Below, in pieces: positions 6,424 to 14,662 of a stretch of DNA of 30,236 bases. The stretch covers positions 1 to 30,236 of the forward strand of contig CAZJGK010000033.1 of assembly GCA_964545545.1 (NCBI GenBank), in the 5' to 3' direction. The stretch comes from JAHJTW01 sp964545545 (GTDB lineage Bacteria > Krumholzibacteriota > Krumholzibacteriia > LZORAL124-64-63). The position numbers were made by a program, and so were the translations under genes. The number at the start of each line of letters is the position of its first letter. Positions within the stretch are counted from its first letter, which is position 1. A model generated the notes under the pieces. It was given only the letters and a program-made list of their open reading frames with translations. It searched no databases and was not told where the DNA came from.

Positions 6424-7902
6424 CTGAAATTTTCCCCGTGGCAGAAACAACTGTCCCGCTGGGCTCCGTTGGGCCTGGTGGTCCTGGTGTTCGGGTTTTT
6501 CATGGCCGGCATCATCTCCCTGGCCCCCAAGTCAACTTCGGACCTTCCCGAGGACGGTCAGGGCGGCCCGACCGAATCCCTGATCACGGCTGAGCTGCCT
6601 CCTGCGGCCCCCCTTTCCGGCGACCGTTTCTCAGACCTTGAGTCGCAGACCAGAGTCATGGTCGCCAACCCCGATCGCCAGTTCGTTTACAGCGACCGCC
6701 TGGGCCCCCTGGAAATTCCCGGCGGCCGGGATGTCATGATCATCGGTCTGCGTGAATCCTTTTACGACGCCCTGCTGGCGCGCAGCGTCCCCCACGCCGA
6801 CATCATGGCCCTGGTGAAAGCCTGCAAGAGTTTCCGCGATCTGCGCAAGGTTCGTTCTGGAGAGAAATTCATGATCTGCCAGGATCCCGACGGCGGCTTG
6901 CGCTCCCTGGGTTTCGACCTGGACCTGGAAAGCTATGTGACCTGGCAGCGACAGGGCGACACATTCGTCCGCACCGACGGCACCTATCCGGTGAGCCACA
7001 ATCTGCGCGGCGTCTCGGGCGTGATCCACAACAGCCTCTACGCCAGCCTGCAAGAGCTGGACGCACCGGCCTCCCTGGCCGCCAAGATGAACGACATTAT
7101 GGGCTGGGAAATCGACTTCAAACGCGACCTGCGCCCCGGTGACACCTTCGCCATCATTTACGACGAGGTCTGGAAGGACGGCCAGCGTGTGCGCACCGGA
7201 GCCATCAAGGCCCTGGAACTCGTCAACCGCGGTCGCAAGCGGCAGGCCTTCCGCTTCGAGACCACCGGCATGGGGCCGGGCTACTTCGACGCCGAGGGCC
7301 ACAACCTGCAGAAGCAGCTCATGCGCGCTCCCCTGGAGTACAGCCGCATCAGCAGCACATTCACCTACCGCCGCTACCACCCGGTCCTCAAGCGGTGGAT
7401 GCCCCATCTGGGCGTGGACTACGCGGCCCCCCTGGGCACTCCCGTCCGCGCCGGCGGTGACGGCGTCGTTGTGGATGCCACCCGCAAGCACGGCAACGGC
7501 CGCTACGTACACATACGCCACAACAACAGCGAATACGAAACCTACTACCTGCACCTGTCCCGTTTCGCCAAAGGCGTCCGTCGGGGCAAGCATGTTCGTC
7601 AGGGAGATATAATCGGGTTTGTGGGGGCCACCGGCTACGCCACCGGTCCTCACCTGGATTACCGCGTCAAGCGCCACGGGAAATTCGTCAACCCCCGCAG
7701 CCTGAAGCTGCCCGCGGCCCATCCGGTGGCCAAAGACCTTATGACATCCTTTGACCTTCAGCGCGACCAGCTGACCCAGGCCCTTGAGGCCCTGGCTCCC
7801 GGCCAGACCCGGGACCTGGACCTGGCCTTGCTGCCTGCGGCCACCGAGGCGCCTCTGGTTGCCGCCAGCCAGCTACCGTTGGGTGTCCGCGCCGCCCAGT
7901 GA
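6424..7902 (+). CDS. M23-family (LytM-type) cell-wall metallopeptidase, membrane-anchored
   Basis: The protein trims peptidoglycan cross-links or is a regulator of that activity, acting outside the inner membrane. The start is read as CTG at 6424. GGAGG lies at 6412-6416, 7 bases ahead, and the resulting N-terminus (KFSPWQKQLSRWAPLG) is the cationic lead of a signal-anchor helix at about residues 16-36. The next candidate, TTG at 6469, has no ribosome binding site and would lose the charged lead. No ATG or GTG is in frame upstream, before the stop at 6397. The protein is 492 aa. The middle region resembles the LysM-like/OapA-type portion of MepM-like peptidases. The peptidase domain has HLGVD (His328, Asp332) and YYLHLS (His377). 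In place of HxH it has His-Leu-Asp (His410, Asp412). Its 3' end overlaps the convergent DUF4340 gene by 30 bases. Confidence 0.88.
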   Translation: MKFSPWQKQLSRWAPLGLVVLVFGFFMAGIISLAPKSTSDLPEDGQGGPTESLITAELPPAAPLSGDRFSDLESQTRVMVANPDRQFVYSDRLGPLEIPGGRDVMIIGLRESFYDALLARSVPHADIMALVKACKSFRDLRKVRSGEKFMICQDPDGGLRSLGFDLDLESYVTWQRQGDTFVRTDGTYPVSHNLRGVSGVIHNSLYASLQELDAPASLAAKMNDIMGWEIDFKRDLRPGDTFAIIYDEVWKDGQRVRTGAIKALELVNRGRKRQAFRFETTGMGPGYFDAEGHNLQKQLMRAPLEYSRISSTFTYRRYHPVLKRWMPHLGVDYAAPLGTPVRAGGDGVVVDATRKHGNGRYVHIRHNNSEYETYYLHLSRFAKGVRRGKHVRQGDIIGFVGATGYATGPHLDYRVKRHGKFVNPRSLKLPAAHPVAKDLMTSFDLQRDQLTQALEALAPGQTRDLDLALLPAATEAPLVAASQLPLGVRAAQ

Positions 7903-9477
7903 ATGACTTTCCAAATTTTCAAAATTGCGTGCGCTGACCACGAGGCCGTCAGGCACCTGAAGCAGCTGGCCGGTGGAAGGCCACCACAAACCGGCCGGAT
8001 GAATGGACCCGGTCCGTGCCGCCTCTGCGGGCAGGACATCAGGTTTCAGGTATCCAACTTGAAAGACGTCTTCCCTGGCTGAATCAGGCGCAGCATAGGT
8101 CAGCCGGACCTCCACCAGTTCCTGGTCCTGCAGGGGAGACGAACCACCGACCGGAGGCAGGGGCTTGATCAGATCCATCCGGTCCATATCGATCAGGGTT
8201 TCGCCCGCTACCAGACGTTGACGCTTGGCCGGCAACGCCTCGGAGACAGCGGTCGGCAGGGTCGTCCGCCATTGAGTCCGGCCATCATCCGTCAAGGGGC
8301 CGGGATTCCGCTCTCCGGCCAACACCAGCTTTCCCTCCCGGAAGATCTGCATCTTCACCGCCGCCACGGCCGGGAAGGTCAGCGCCGTCCGGTGGACCAG
8401 TTCGCCCAGGGGTTTGTCCAAATACTTGGCGGCCTGGCCGTCGGCCAGCAGAACCACACCACGGCGGGCCACCGGAACACCCGGTATTCCCAGGGGCTCC
8501 CCGAGAGCCAATTCCATGCGGTCGGGGGAGGAAGCCGTGGGGTCGGGATTGATGCCCGGCCCGGAAAAGACAACCTTGCGCCAGGGATCATCAAGGCCCC
8601 ACTTGCTGAACCAGGCGGCCGTCTCGGCCGCGGGCTTGATCTCGCGCACCACGACCTTATCCAGTTCGTAAACCTGCATACCGACCGCGTCGGTGGAGGC
8701 CAGGACCCAATCACCCCGCTGATCATGCTCAAAACGGTCGTGATATAATTCCTGGTAGGCCGCTACCACCGGACCCAGAACCGAAATTCCCCTGGCCGGA
8801 ACCTGGAGCCACCAGCGGCCGCCCCGCCTTTCGAGCAGGTGATCCGAGCCCCCGCGCCACAAGGAAATCGTTTTCAGATCCCGCGCCGTGATCGGCGGCA
8901 GCAGGGTCTTGAGTTCAACGGTTCGGGGCAATTCCGCCAGCCGTTTGCGGATGCCGGCATCCACCATGAAACAACCCACGCGCCCCATGCCCGAGGCGTA
9001 GAAACGACCCGTCACCGGATTGATGGTTCCCATGGCGAGAGTGAGCCGCCGCTTGTCCCCGGCAAAAACCGTCAGGCGCAAAGCCAGCGGACCATTGAAT
9101 TCATACCGGCGATCCTCGGGCTCGGTGCCGGGCAGGACCGCTCCCCCCTGGGCACCGCTCAGAACCTTGAGCAGGATTTCCATCGAGCCCGAATCCACAT
9201 AATCCATGGAGCCCCCGGAGAGGGTCCACCCCTGGTCCCCGTATTTATCCAGGCGAAACTGGCCATTCTGGCTGGTCAACATCAGGCCGGTGATGTCCGC
9301 GGTCGGCACGGGAATCAGAGGTCCGGCCAGAATCGTGGCCAGCTCACGCCGATCCGCGCGGACCTTCAGCAAAACCAGGAGAACAATCGCCAGGGCCACA
9401 ACCAGCAGCAAGGTGGTCAGAACCGCCCCCCCTGAGCGCCCGGATCCGGCACCGATCTGTCTGGCCGGATGGGTCAT
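7873..9477 (-). CDS. DUF4340 domain protein, partner of the Gld-type ABC transporter
   Basis: The protein has 534 aa. It has an N-terminal membrane anchor at about residues 18-38, then a large soluble, presumably periplasmic, region rich in beta-strand-like segments with repeated W/Y-containing motifs (for example QGWTLSGG, RWWLQVPARG). This is the DUF4340 layout: repeated domains built on the same theme. DUF4340 genes commonly sit behind GldG-type genes in ABC cassettes, and this one's ATG overlaps the stop of the GldFG gene by four bases (9474-9477). The molecular function is not known; a role in assembling or gating the transporter's periplasmic part is inferred from context. The last 30 bases overlap the 3' end of the M23 gene on the other strand. 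Confidence 0.82.
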   Translation of the reverse strand: MTHPARQIGAGSGRSGGAVLTTLLLVVALAIVLLVLLKVRADRRELATILAGPLIPVPTADITGLMLTSQNGQFRLDKYGDQGWTLSGGSMDYVDSGSMEILLKVLSGAQGGAVLPGTEPEDRRYEFNGPLALRLTVFAGDKRRLTLAMGTINPVTGRFYASGMGRVGCFMVDAGIRKRLAELPRTVELKTLLPPITARDLKTISLWRGGSDHLLERRGGRWWLQVPARGISVLGPVVAAYQELYHDRFEHDQRGDWVLASTDAVGMQVYELDKVVVREIKPAAETAAWFSKWGLDDPWRKVVFSGPGINPDPTASSPDRMELALGEPLGIPGVPVARRGVVLLADGQAAKYLDKPLGELVHRTALTFPAVAAVKMQIFREGKLVLAGERNPGPLTDDGRTQWRTTLPTAVSEALPAKRQRLVAGETLIDMDRMDLIKPLPPVGGSSPLQDQELVEVRLTYAAPDSAREDVFQVGYLKPDVLPAEAARTGSIHPAGLWWPSTGQLLQVPDGLVVSARNFENLESHSLGGADTQR

Positions 9478-11699
9478 GGGTGCGCAATCATTCCTGCCCG
9501 ACGGCGATGTTTCAGCATGATCACCAGGGCCAGGCTGCCGACGAACAGCGGCCAGCCCAAAGCGGCTCCCCAGCCCAGAAAACGCCGCGCCTCGGTGCCC
9601 AGAACCACGGGCTGGCTCAGAGGATCCCTGCCCCGCAGCTGGATCAGGGTGTTTTCCCGCGCCAGCCAGCCCACCGCATTGAGCAGCAGATCGCTGTTGG
9701 CGCCCAGATTGATGTTGGCGTTGGAGGCAAACTCCGAATTTCCGATGACCACCAGGCGCCCGATCGGCCCGCCTCCGACCGCCCGACCCAGTTCCAAGGC
9801 CATGGCCAAAGGTAGGGGGCCCTGGACATCATGGCCGCGGTCGAATGTCGGCTTCCCGCTGAACATGGTGGCGGGATCGGTTTCCGCCCAGGTCAAATCG
9901 CTGGATTTCAACAAGACGGCGCCGGCAATGGTGCTGTCCGGCTGGCCGATCTCCGCCAGCGGCTGGGCCAGGGGAAAGACGGTCACGACTCCCTGCAGGG
10001 GTTTGGAGATGACATGGTCGCCGTAACCATTGGCAACCACGATGGTGCGGGCGCTCACCCCGAATTCCTCGCCTGCGCGATCCGCCGAGACCATGACCGC
10101 CCCGGTGAGCCCCACGCGCCACTGGGCCAACCATTCCACCCAATGCGACGGGGTCGGAGGGTCGAACATGGCCAGGACCGCGCCGCCACCCTTCACGTAC
10201 CGCGTGATGGCATCAAGCTCCCGTTGATCAGGCTGGGTGCGGGAGCCGGCAATGACCAGGACAGCGCATCCTTTGGGCACCACGGTATTATCGCTCAGGT
10301 ACAGCGGACGCACCTGGTAGCCCTGCTCCGTCAACACCTGGCGGTAGGTGGAATAACCAGGCCGTTCATCGCTGTCCAACCGGTGTTCCCCATGGCCCTG
10401 GAGCTGACAAACCAGGGGATGCTTGCCGGAGACCAGCCGGTAGACCGCGCTGATCAAGGTGCTTTCCTCCGGCTGCAGCACCGACACGAAATGTCCGCCC
10501 GCGGTGATGACCACCGTGCGCGAAACCTTGACCCCGTACTTGCGCACCAGGTCGAGGTCGGTTTCAGGATCCACCACCTTGAAGCGGAAGGCCCGCGTGC
10601 GCTGACTGCAGGATTTCAACAGGGCCTCGGTGATGTCACGGGCCGGATCAAGGCGCTGGAAAAAGGCATAAACCATGACCTGATCCGCCGCAGGCGGGGA
10701 GGCTGTCTCCTGCCCGGCGGCGGCGGTGCCACCGGCGGAGTCCGCCGCGGCGGCCATGGCCGTCAGATCAGCGGGCAAATGATCCAGGATCTGCAACGTC
10801 TGCGGCGCCAGGCTGTAACGCTTGTTTCCCGTCAGATCGGCTGACCAGGGGAACTGTCCGGCCAACACGTAAAGCGCCACCGCCAGCATGCAGGCCACCA
10901 GGGTGGGAGCCCAGACGGCCGGCATCCGAGGCAGCGAAAGCCGCCTGCTTTTCATCACGCCGACGGCCGCCATCAGCGGCAACACCGCCATCAACAGGAA
11001 GTACAGGATATCCTGTAAATCCAGGACCCCGCGCGAAAACAACTCGAAATGGGTCAGCAGGGATAACTCATGCACCACGGTTCCGGCGGCACCGGGCATA
11101 AAACGCCCCAGGGAGCCTACCAGAAACAGGAAGAGGGAAATACTGAAGGCCAGGAAATAGGCCACCATTTGCTGGGCGAACAGGGTCGAAGCCAGAACTC
11201 CCCAGGCCGCCAGGGCCCCCAGGAAAAGAACTTCCCCCAGCACCGCGGTAAAAGCCGGGCCCGGCTCCGGCGATCCCAGAATCCAGACCACCGCGAAGTA
11301 GGCCAGACTGCAGGCGATCATCACGGCCCCGGTGGCCACCGCAGCCATCCATTTGCCGATCACCCAGGTGCGGTCGGTCACCGGCCAGCTGGCCGTCAAA
11401 TGATAGCGCCCGGAACCGAATTCGGGCGCAAACAGGCGCATGGTGATTGCCGGCACCAGGAACAACAGGAAAAAGACCGTATTGGATACCATCGGCCTGA
11501 AAAGGCCTTCGGCAAGGTTGAGGTAGTTTCCCGAGCGCGGACTCTGCAGGGCCGTCATGGACATTTCGCTGTAGCCCAGCATGAAAATCGTGAAGAAGAG
11601 TCCGACCGCCACCAGGAAACCCGCCAGCACGACCGCAGCCATGGGGCTGTGGAAAAAGGCGCCGGTCTCCCGGCGGGCAATGGCCAGCATCTTGGTCAT
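9474..11699 (-). CDS. Fused ABC-2 permease and GldG-like protein (GldF-GldG fusion)
   Basis: The protein has 741 aa. Residues 1-250 are an ABC-2/GldF-type permease with helices at about 20-40, 72-90, 116-140, 148-174, 178-199 and 229-248. A seventh helix at 263-282 leads into a GldG-type region, marked by the D-L-T-x-x-K-R-Y-S-L signature (288-297). The long extracytoplasmic domain contains segments such as CQLQGHGEHRL and VVIGNSEFASN, known from GldG/ABC_transp_aux proteins. A last helix at about 715-735 is followed by KHRRR. A Gly/Ala/Pro/Ser-rich insert lies near 314-340. In Bacteroidota GldF and GldG are separate and, with GldA, needed for gliding; related cassettes elsewhere have no proven substrate. 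It overlaps both its upstream (ATPase) and downstream (DUF4340) partners by ATGA. Confidence 0.88.
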   Translation of the reverse strand: MTKMLAIARRETGAFFHSPMAAVVLAGFLVAVGLFFTIFMLGYSEMSMTALQSPRSGNYLNLAEGLFRPMVSNTVFFLLFLVPAITMRLFAPEFGSGRYHLTASWPVTDRTWVIGKWMAAVATGAVMIACSLAYFAVVWILGSPEPGPAFTAVLGEVLFLGALAAWGVLASTLFAQQMVAYFLAFSISLFLFLVGSLGRFMPGAAGTVVHELSLLTHFELFSRGVLDLQDILYFLLMAVLPLMAAVGVMKSRRLSLPRMPAVWAPTLVACMLAVALYVLAGQFPWSADLTGNKRYSLAPQTLQILDHLPADLTAMAAAADSAGGTAAAGQETASPPAADQVMVYAFFQRLDPARDITEALLKSCSQRTRAFRFKVVDPETDLDLVRKYGVKVSRTVVITAGGHFVSVLQPEESTLISAVYRLVSGKHPLVCQLQGHGEHRLDSDERPGYSTYRQVLTEQGYQVRPLYLSDNTVVPKGCAVLVIAGSRTQPDQRELDAITRYVKGGGAVLAMFDPPTPSHWVEWLAQWRVGLTGAVMVSADRAGEEFGVSARTIVVANGYGDHVISKPLQGVVTVFPLAQPLAEIGQPDSTIAGAVLLKSSDLTWAETDPATMFSGKPTFDRGHDVQGPLPLAMALELGRAVGGGPIGRLVVIGNSEFASNANINLGANSDLLLNAVGWLARENTLIQLRGRDPLSQPVVLGTEARRFLGWGAALGWPLFVGSLALVIMLKHRRRAGMIAHP

Positions 11700-12679
11700 G
11701 GTTCCTCCGGATCATCGGGCGCCGGCGCCGACAAACCTGCCGCGCCATCGGCTCCTGTCAGGTGCAGGAACAGATCCTCCAGCGACGGTCCCTTGGCCTG
11801 GATGCCCTGCAAAAGCCCTCCGGCATTGACCACTGACTCGACGAGCCGCGGTCGGATCTCCACCGGATTGCCGGCAATCAAAACCTCGGCCCCGGTGTCG
11901 GTCAAAACGATGTCGTCCACACCCATCACCAGGGCCAGGGCCGCGGCGACTTCGTCGCGGTTTCCGTCCCAGGTCAAAACGATCCGCTGTTGCCCGTCCG
12001 TCATCCCCGCCGGGTCGGCCTGCGTCAAACCTGACGCCCCCTGCTCCCCCACCAAACGGCCCTTGTCCAGGATCAGAACCCGCCCGCAAGTGGCTTCAAC
12101 CTCGGACAGCACATGACTGCTCAACATGACCGTGCGCTCACCCCGAAAACGGCGGATCAATTCCCGGATTTCCACGATCTGATGGGGATCCAGCCCGCTG
12201 GTGGGTTCGTCCAGGATCAGGACTTGGGGATCGCCCACCAGAGCCTGGGCCAGCCCTGCCCGCTTGCGGAACCCGTGGGACAAGCTGCCCACGAGTTTTC
12301 CCGTCACCTCCTGCAGGCCCGTCTGTTCAATGATGCGCACCAGGTGGTCACGGCGGCCGGCCTTGGGCACTTCCTTCATGGTGGCCACAAAGTCCAGCAG
12401 TTCGGCAACCGTCTGGTCGGAATAGAGAACAACCTGTTCGGGCATGAAGCCGATCCGGCGGCGAACCGCCAGGGGCTCCTTCATAAGATCATGGCCCGCA
12501 ATCCGGACCGTACCCGCACTGGGAGCCAGCGATCCGGTGAGGATCTTCATGGTGGTGGATTTGCCCGCGCCGTTGGGACCGAGGAAACCCACGACTTCAC
12601 CGGTCGCGATCCGGAAGGAGACATCCCGCAAGGCGGCGACAGGACCGTAGAAACGAGTGAGTCCCTGGACGTCGATCAT
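11696..12679 (-). CDS. ABC transporter ATP-binding protein (GldA/NatA-like)
   Basis: This cytosolic ATPase drives the GldFG permease encoded next. The ATG at 12679 has an AGGTG 6 bases upstream; the GTG at 12688 is without a ribosome binding site, so the shorter start is preferred (327 aa). The Walker A is GPNGAGKST (34-42), the Q-loop is in PEQVVLY (80-86), the signature is LSHGFRKR (133-140, with His in place of the more usual Gly/Gln type residue), the Walker B is VLILDEP (153-159) and the H-loop His is 189. About 110 residues beyond the nucleotide-binding domain form a C-terminal extension like the DUF4162 region of such ATPases. It follows fabH by 28 bases, and its TGA overlaps the permease ATG (11696-11699). 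Confidence 0.93.
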   Translation of the reverse strand: MIDVQGLTRFYGPVAALRDVSFRIATGEVVGFLGPNGAGKSTTMKILTGSLAPSAGTVRIAGHDLMKEPLAVRRRIGFMPEQVVLYSDQTVAELLDFVATMKEVPKAGRRDHLVRIIEQTGLQEVTGKLVGSLSHGFRKRAGLAQALVGDPQVLILDEPTSGLDPHQIVEIRELIRRFRGERTVMLSSHVLSEVEATCGRVLILDKGRLVGEQGASGLTQADPAGMTDGQQRIVLTWDGNRDEVAAALALVMGVDDIVLTDTGAEVLIAGNPVEIRPRLVESVVNAGGLLQGIQAKGPSLEDLFLHLTGADGAAGLSAPAPDDPEEP

Positions 12680-12707
12680 GATCTGCACCTGCCGGTACCG
12701 TGAAACA

Positions 12708-13715
12708 TCAGGCTGCAGTCCACCGCAGCAGAATGGAGCCCCAGGTAAAGCCGGCGCCGAAGGCGGTCAGCGCCACCAGGTCTCCCTGCTTCAGGCGTCC
12801 CTCTTCCTGGGCCACACACAAGGCCATGGGGATGCTGGCTGCCGTGGTGTTGCCAAAACGGTCAATGGTGACGATGACCTGGTCATCGTTCAGTTTCAAT
12901 CTGCGCTGGGTGGCTTCGATAATCCTGATGTTGGCCTGGTGGGGAACCAGAAGATCCAGATCCTCGCCGGTCAACCCGTTGCGTTCCAGCACTTCAACGG
13001 TGACGCCGGCCATGCCCTTGACGGCGAACTTGAAGACCTCGCGCCCTTCCTGGTGAACATAGTGCTGCTTCGCCGCCACCGATTCGGCGCTGGCCTGTAT
13101 GCAACTGCCTCCGGCGGGCTGATAAAGGAACTTGGCGCCCGAGCCGTCGATGTGCAGCAGGGCGTCGAGGATTCCGCCCTTCTCCTCCGGAACGGCCTCG
13201 ACGACCGCGGCGCCCGCCCCGTCGCCGAACAGGATGCAGGTGTTGCGGTCTTCCCAGTCCAGGATGGCGGACATGATCTCCGAACCGATCACCAGGACCC
13301 GCTTGGCCGCACCGGATTCCACCTGGGCCCGGGCGTTCTGCAGGGCGAAAAGAAACCCGCTGCAGGCGCCCTCCAGATCATAACCCCAGGCGTTGGACGC
13401 TCCGATCATATCCTGGATCAAACAGGCGGTGGCCGGAAAGACCATGTCGGGAGTCACCGTCGGCACGATGATCTGGTCGACCTGAGCGGGGGTCACGCGG
13501 GCTTGCTCCAGCGCCCGCAGGGCCGCCTTGGCGCCATGAACCGAAGCCCCGGTGCCCTTCTCCACCAAACGGCGTTCACGGATCCCCGTACGCTCAATGA
13601 TCCACTGGTCATTGGTATCAACCAGTTTTTCCAGGTCGTGGTTGGTCACAACGCGATCGGGATAGCTCATCCCCACTCCGGTGATACCAGCAGTAAGGAG
13701 CTTCCTTGCAGCCAT
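12708..13715 (-). CDS. fabH: 3-oxoacyl-[acyl-carrier-protein] synthase III (KAS III)
   Basis: The enzyme starts fatty-acid chains by condensing an acyl-CoA (acetyl- or branched-chain) with malonyl-ACP. The ATG at 13715 has a GGAGG at 13724-13728, 8 bases upstream; upstream in-frame codons would add 36 residues unlike the family. The protein is 335 aa. The Cys-His-Asn triad is complete: Cys118 in GACSGF, His259 in PHQAN, Asn289 in GNTTAAS. The wider motifs TNDQWI, RTGI and DGAGA match KAS III. It is the only fatty-acid gene here; it is followed at 28 bases by the ABC cassette and preceded by the ribosomal terminators, so it probably leads its own transcript. Confidence 0.95.
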   Translation of the reverse strand: MAARKLLTAGITGVGMSYPDRVVTNHDLEKLVDTNDQWIIERTGIRERRLVEKGTGASVHGAKAALRALEQARVTPAQVDQIIVPTVTPDMVFPATACLIQDMIGASNAWGYDLEGACSGFLFALQNARAQVESGAAKRVLVIGSEIMSAILDWEDRNTCILFGDGAGAAVVEAVPEEKGGILDALLHIDGSGAKFLYQPAGGSCIQASAESVAAKQHYVHQEGREVFKFAVKGMAGVTVEVLERNGLTGEDLDLLVPHQANIRIIEATQRRLKLNDDQVIVTIDRFGNTTAASIPMALCVAQEEGRLKQGDLVALTAFGAGFTWGSILLRWTAA

Positions 13716-13848
13716 GCTGACTTCCTCCAGGCGAATAAACCAGTGGATGGGATGCATGACCGGGAAACCATGATCGGACCCCAAGTGAACAACCCAATGA
13801 TGTCGCGGACAAATAATTTCCATCTGTCACAGCGTTGAAATTAGGTCA

Positions 13849-13854
13849 ATTATA
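13849..13854 (-). promoter_or_regulatory. Candidate -10 element ahead of fabH
   Basis: A perfect TATAAT occurs on the minus strand at 13854-13849, about 130 bases before the fabH start and after the second terminator hairpin. No convincing -35 box lies 16-18 bases upstream, so the call is weak. Confidence 0.3.
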
Positions 13855-13904
13855 CCGGAGGGGCAAGAAAGGAGATCCTGACATCCCTCTCTGGCGGAGA
13901 AACA

Positions 13905-13925
13905 CCCCGGATGATCCATCCGGGG
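13905..13925 (-). terminator. Second (backup) hairpin terminator after rplQ
   Basis: A perfect 9-bp stem (13905-13913 with 13917-13925) with a 3-base loop. On the minus strand it is followed by TGTTTCTCC, which is only moderately U-rich. It is 40 bases after the stronger hairpin and would catch read-through before fabH. Confidence 0.5.
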
Positions 13926-13965
13926 CGTATTTATCCAGAACCCAAGCAGGGAAACGGAAAGAAAC

Positions 13966-13991
13966 GGGAAGGCGGGCTCACCCGCCTTCCC
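13966..13991 (-). terminator. Intrinsic terminator of the ribosomal cluster
   Basis: A perfect 11-bp stem (13966-13976 with 13981-13991) with a 4-base loop starts 4 bases past the rplQ stop. On the minus strand it is followed by GTTTCTTTCCGTTT, a pyrimidine tract rich in U. This is the end of the long transcript running leftward from rpsJ. Confidence 0.8.
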
Positions 13992-13995
13992 TTGA

Positions 13996-14577
13996 TTATT
14001 CCTTGGTATCCTCGGGCTCGGCGTCGGCCTGAGGGGCCTCGTCCACGGGGGCTTCCACAGCGTCCTCGCCCTCGGCGGCAGGGGCCTCGGCAGCGGCTTC
14101 TTTATCCGCCTTCTCCTCGGCTTCCTCGATCAAGGCAGCCTTGGCTTCGGCCTTTTCCTCGGCCTCCAGGATCTTCCGGGCGCGCTTACGCTTGAGGGTA
14201 TCGGTAACCTTGGGCCTGGCCGTACCGTCAACCAGCTCCAGGATGGCCATCTCGGCGTTGTCGCCCTTGCGGGGCCCCATGCGCAGAATCCGGGTGTAGC
14301 CACCCGGGCGCTCGGCGTAACGAGGGCCTATTTCCTCGAACAGCTTGGCGAGCACCTCGGGCTCGGTGAGCTTGCGCGCGGCCATGCGCCGGGCGTGCAG
14401 ATCACCCCGCTTGGCAAAGGTGATCAGCTTCTCGGCAACCGAACGCGCTTCCTTGGCCTTGGGAACCGTCGTCTGGATCCGCTCGTGCTTGAACAGCGAG
14501 GTCACCAGATTGCGGTAAAGCATTTTCCGGTGGGAGGCCGTGCGGTTCAGCTTGCGTCCACTCACATTGTGTCGCAT
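13996..14577 (-). CDS. rplQ: 50S ribosomal protein bL17 with long acidic C-terminal tail
   Basis: A 50S protein near the polypeptide exit tunnel. The canonical core MRHNVSGRKLNR to the GDNAEMAILEL block is in the first 125 residues. E. coli bL17 is about 127 aa, whereas this one is 193. The extra residues, from about 136 onward, are nearly all Ala, Glu, Lys, Asp and Pro (repeated EEKAEAK/EAAAEAPAAEG-like units), probably extended and solvent-exposed. It lies 85 bases after rpoA and is the last gene of the alpha cluster. Confidence 0.97.
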   Translation of the reverse strand: MRHNVSGRKLNRTASHRKMLYRNLVTSLFKHERIQTTVPKAKEARSVAEKLITFAKRGDLHARRMAARKLTEPEVLAKLFEEIGPRYAERPGGYTRILRMGPRKGDNAEMAILELVDGTARPKVTDTLKRKRARKILEAEEKAEAKAALIEEAEEKADKEAAAEAPAAEGEDAVEAPVDEAPQADAEPEDTKE

Positions 14578-14662
14578 TGGTCATTCCATCCTTATCGGTG
14601 CTCACGACAACCGCTTTTTTCGGCCGTCAGTACATATGCTGATGCCCGTGGCATCGGCTCCC

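Noticed and set aside
6631..7722. A 363-codon minus-strand frame over the M23 gene
   Set aside because: It is antisense to a well-supported peptidase gene with conserved motifs and has no ribosome binding site or family similarity that I can see.
6469..7902. TTG at 6469 as the start of the M23 gene
   Set aside because: It lacks a ribosome binding site and would remove the positively charged lead of the membrane anchor; CTG at 6424 is better placed.
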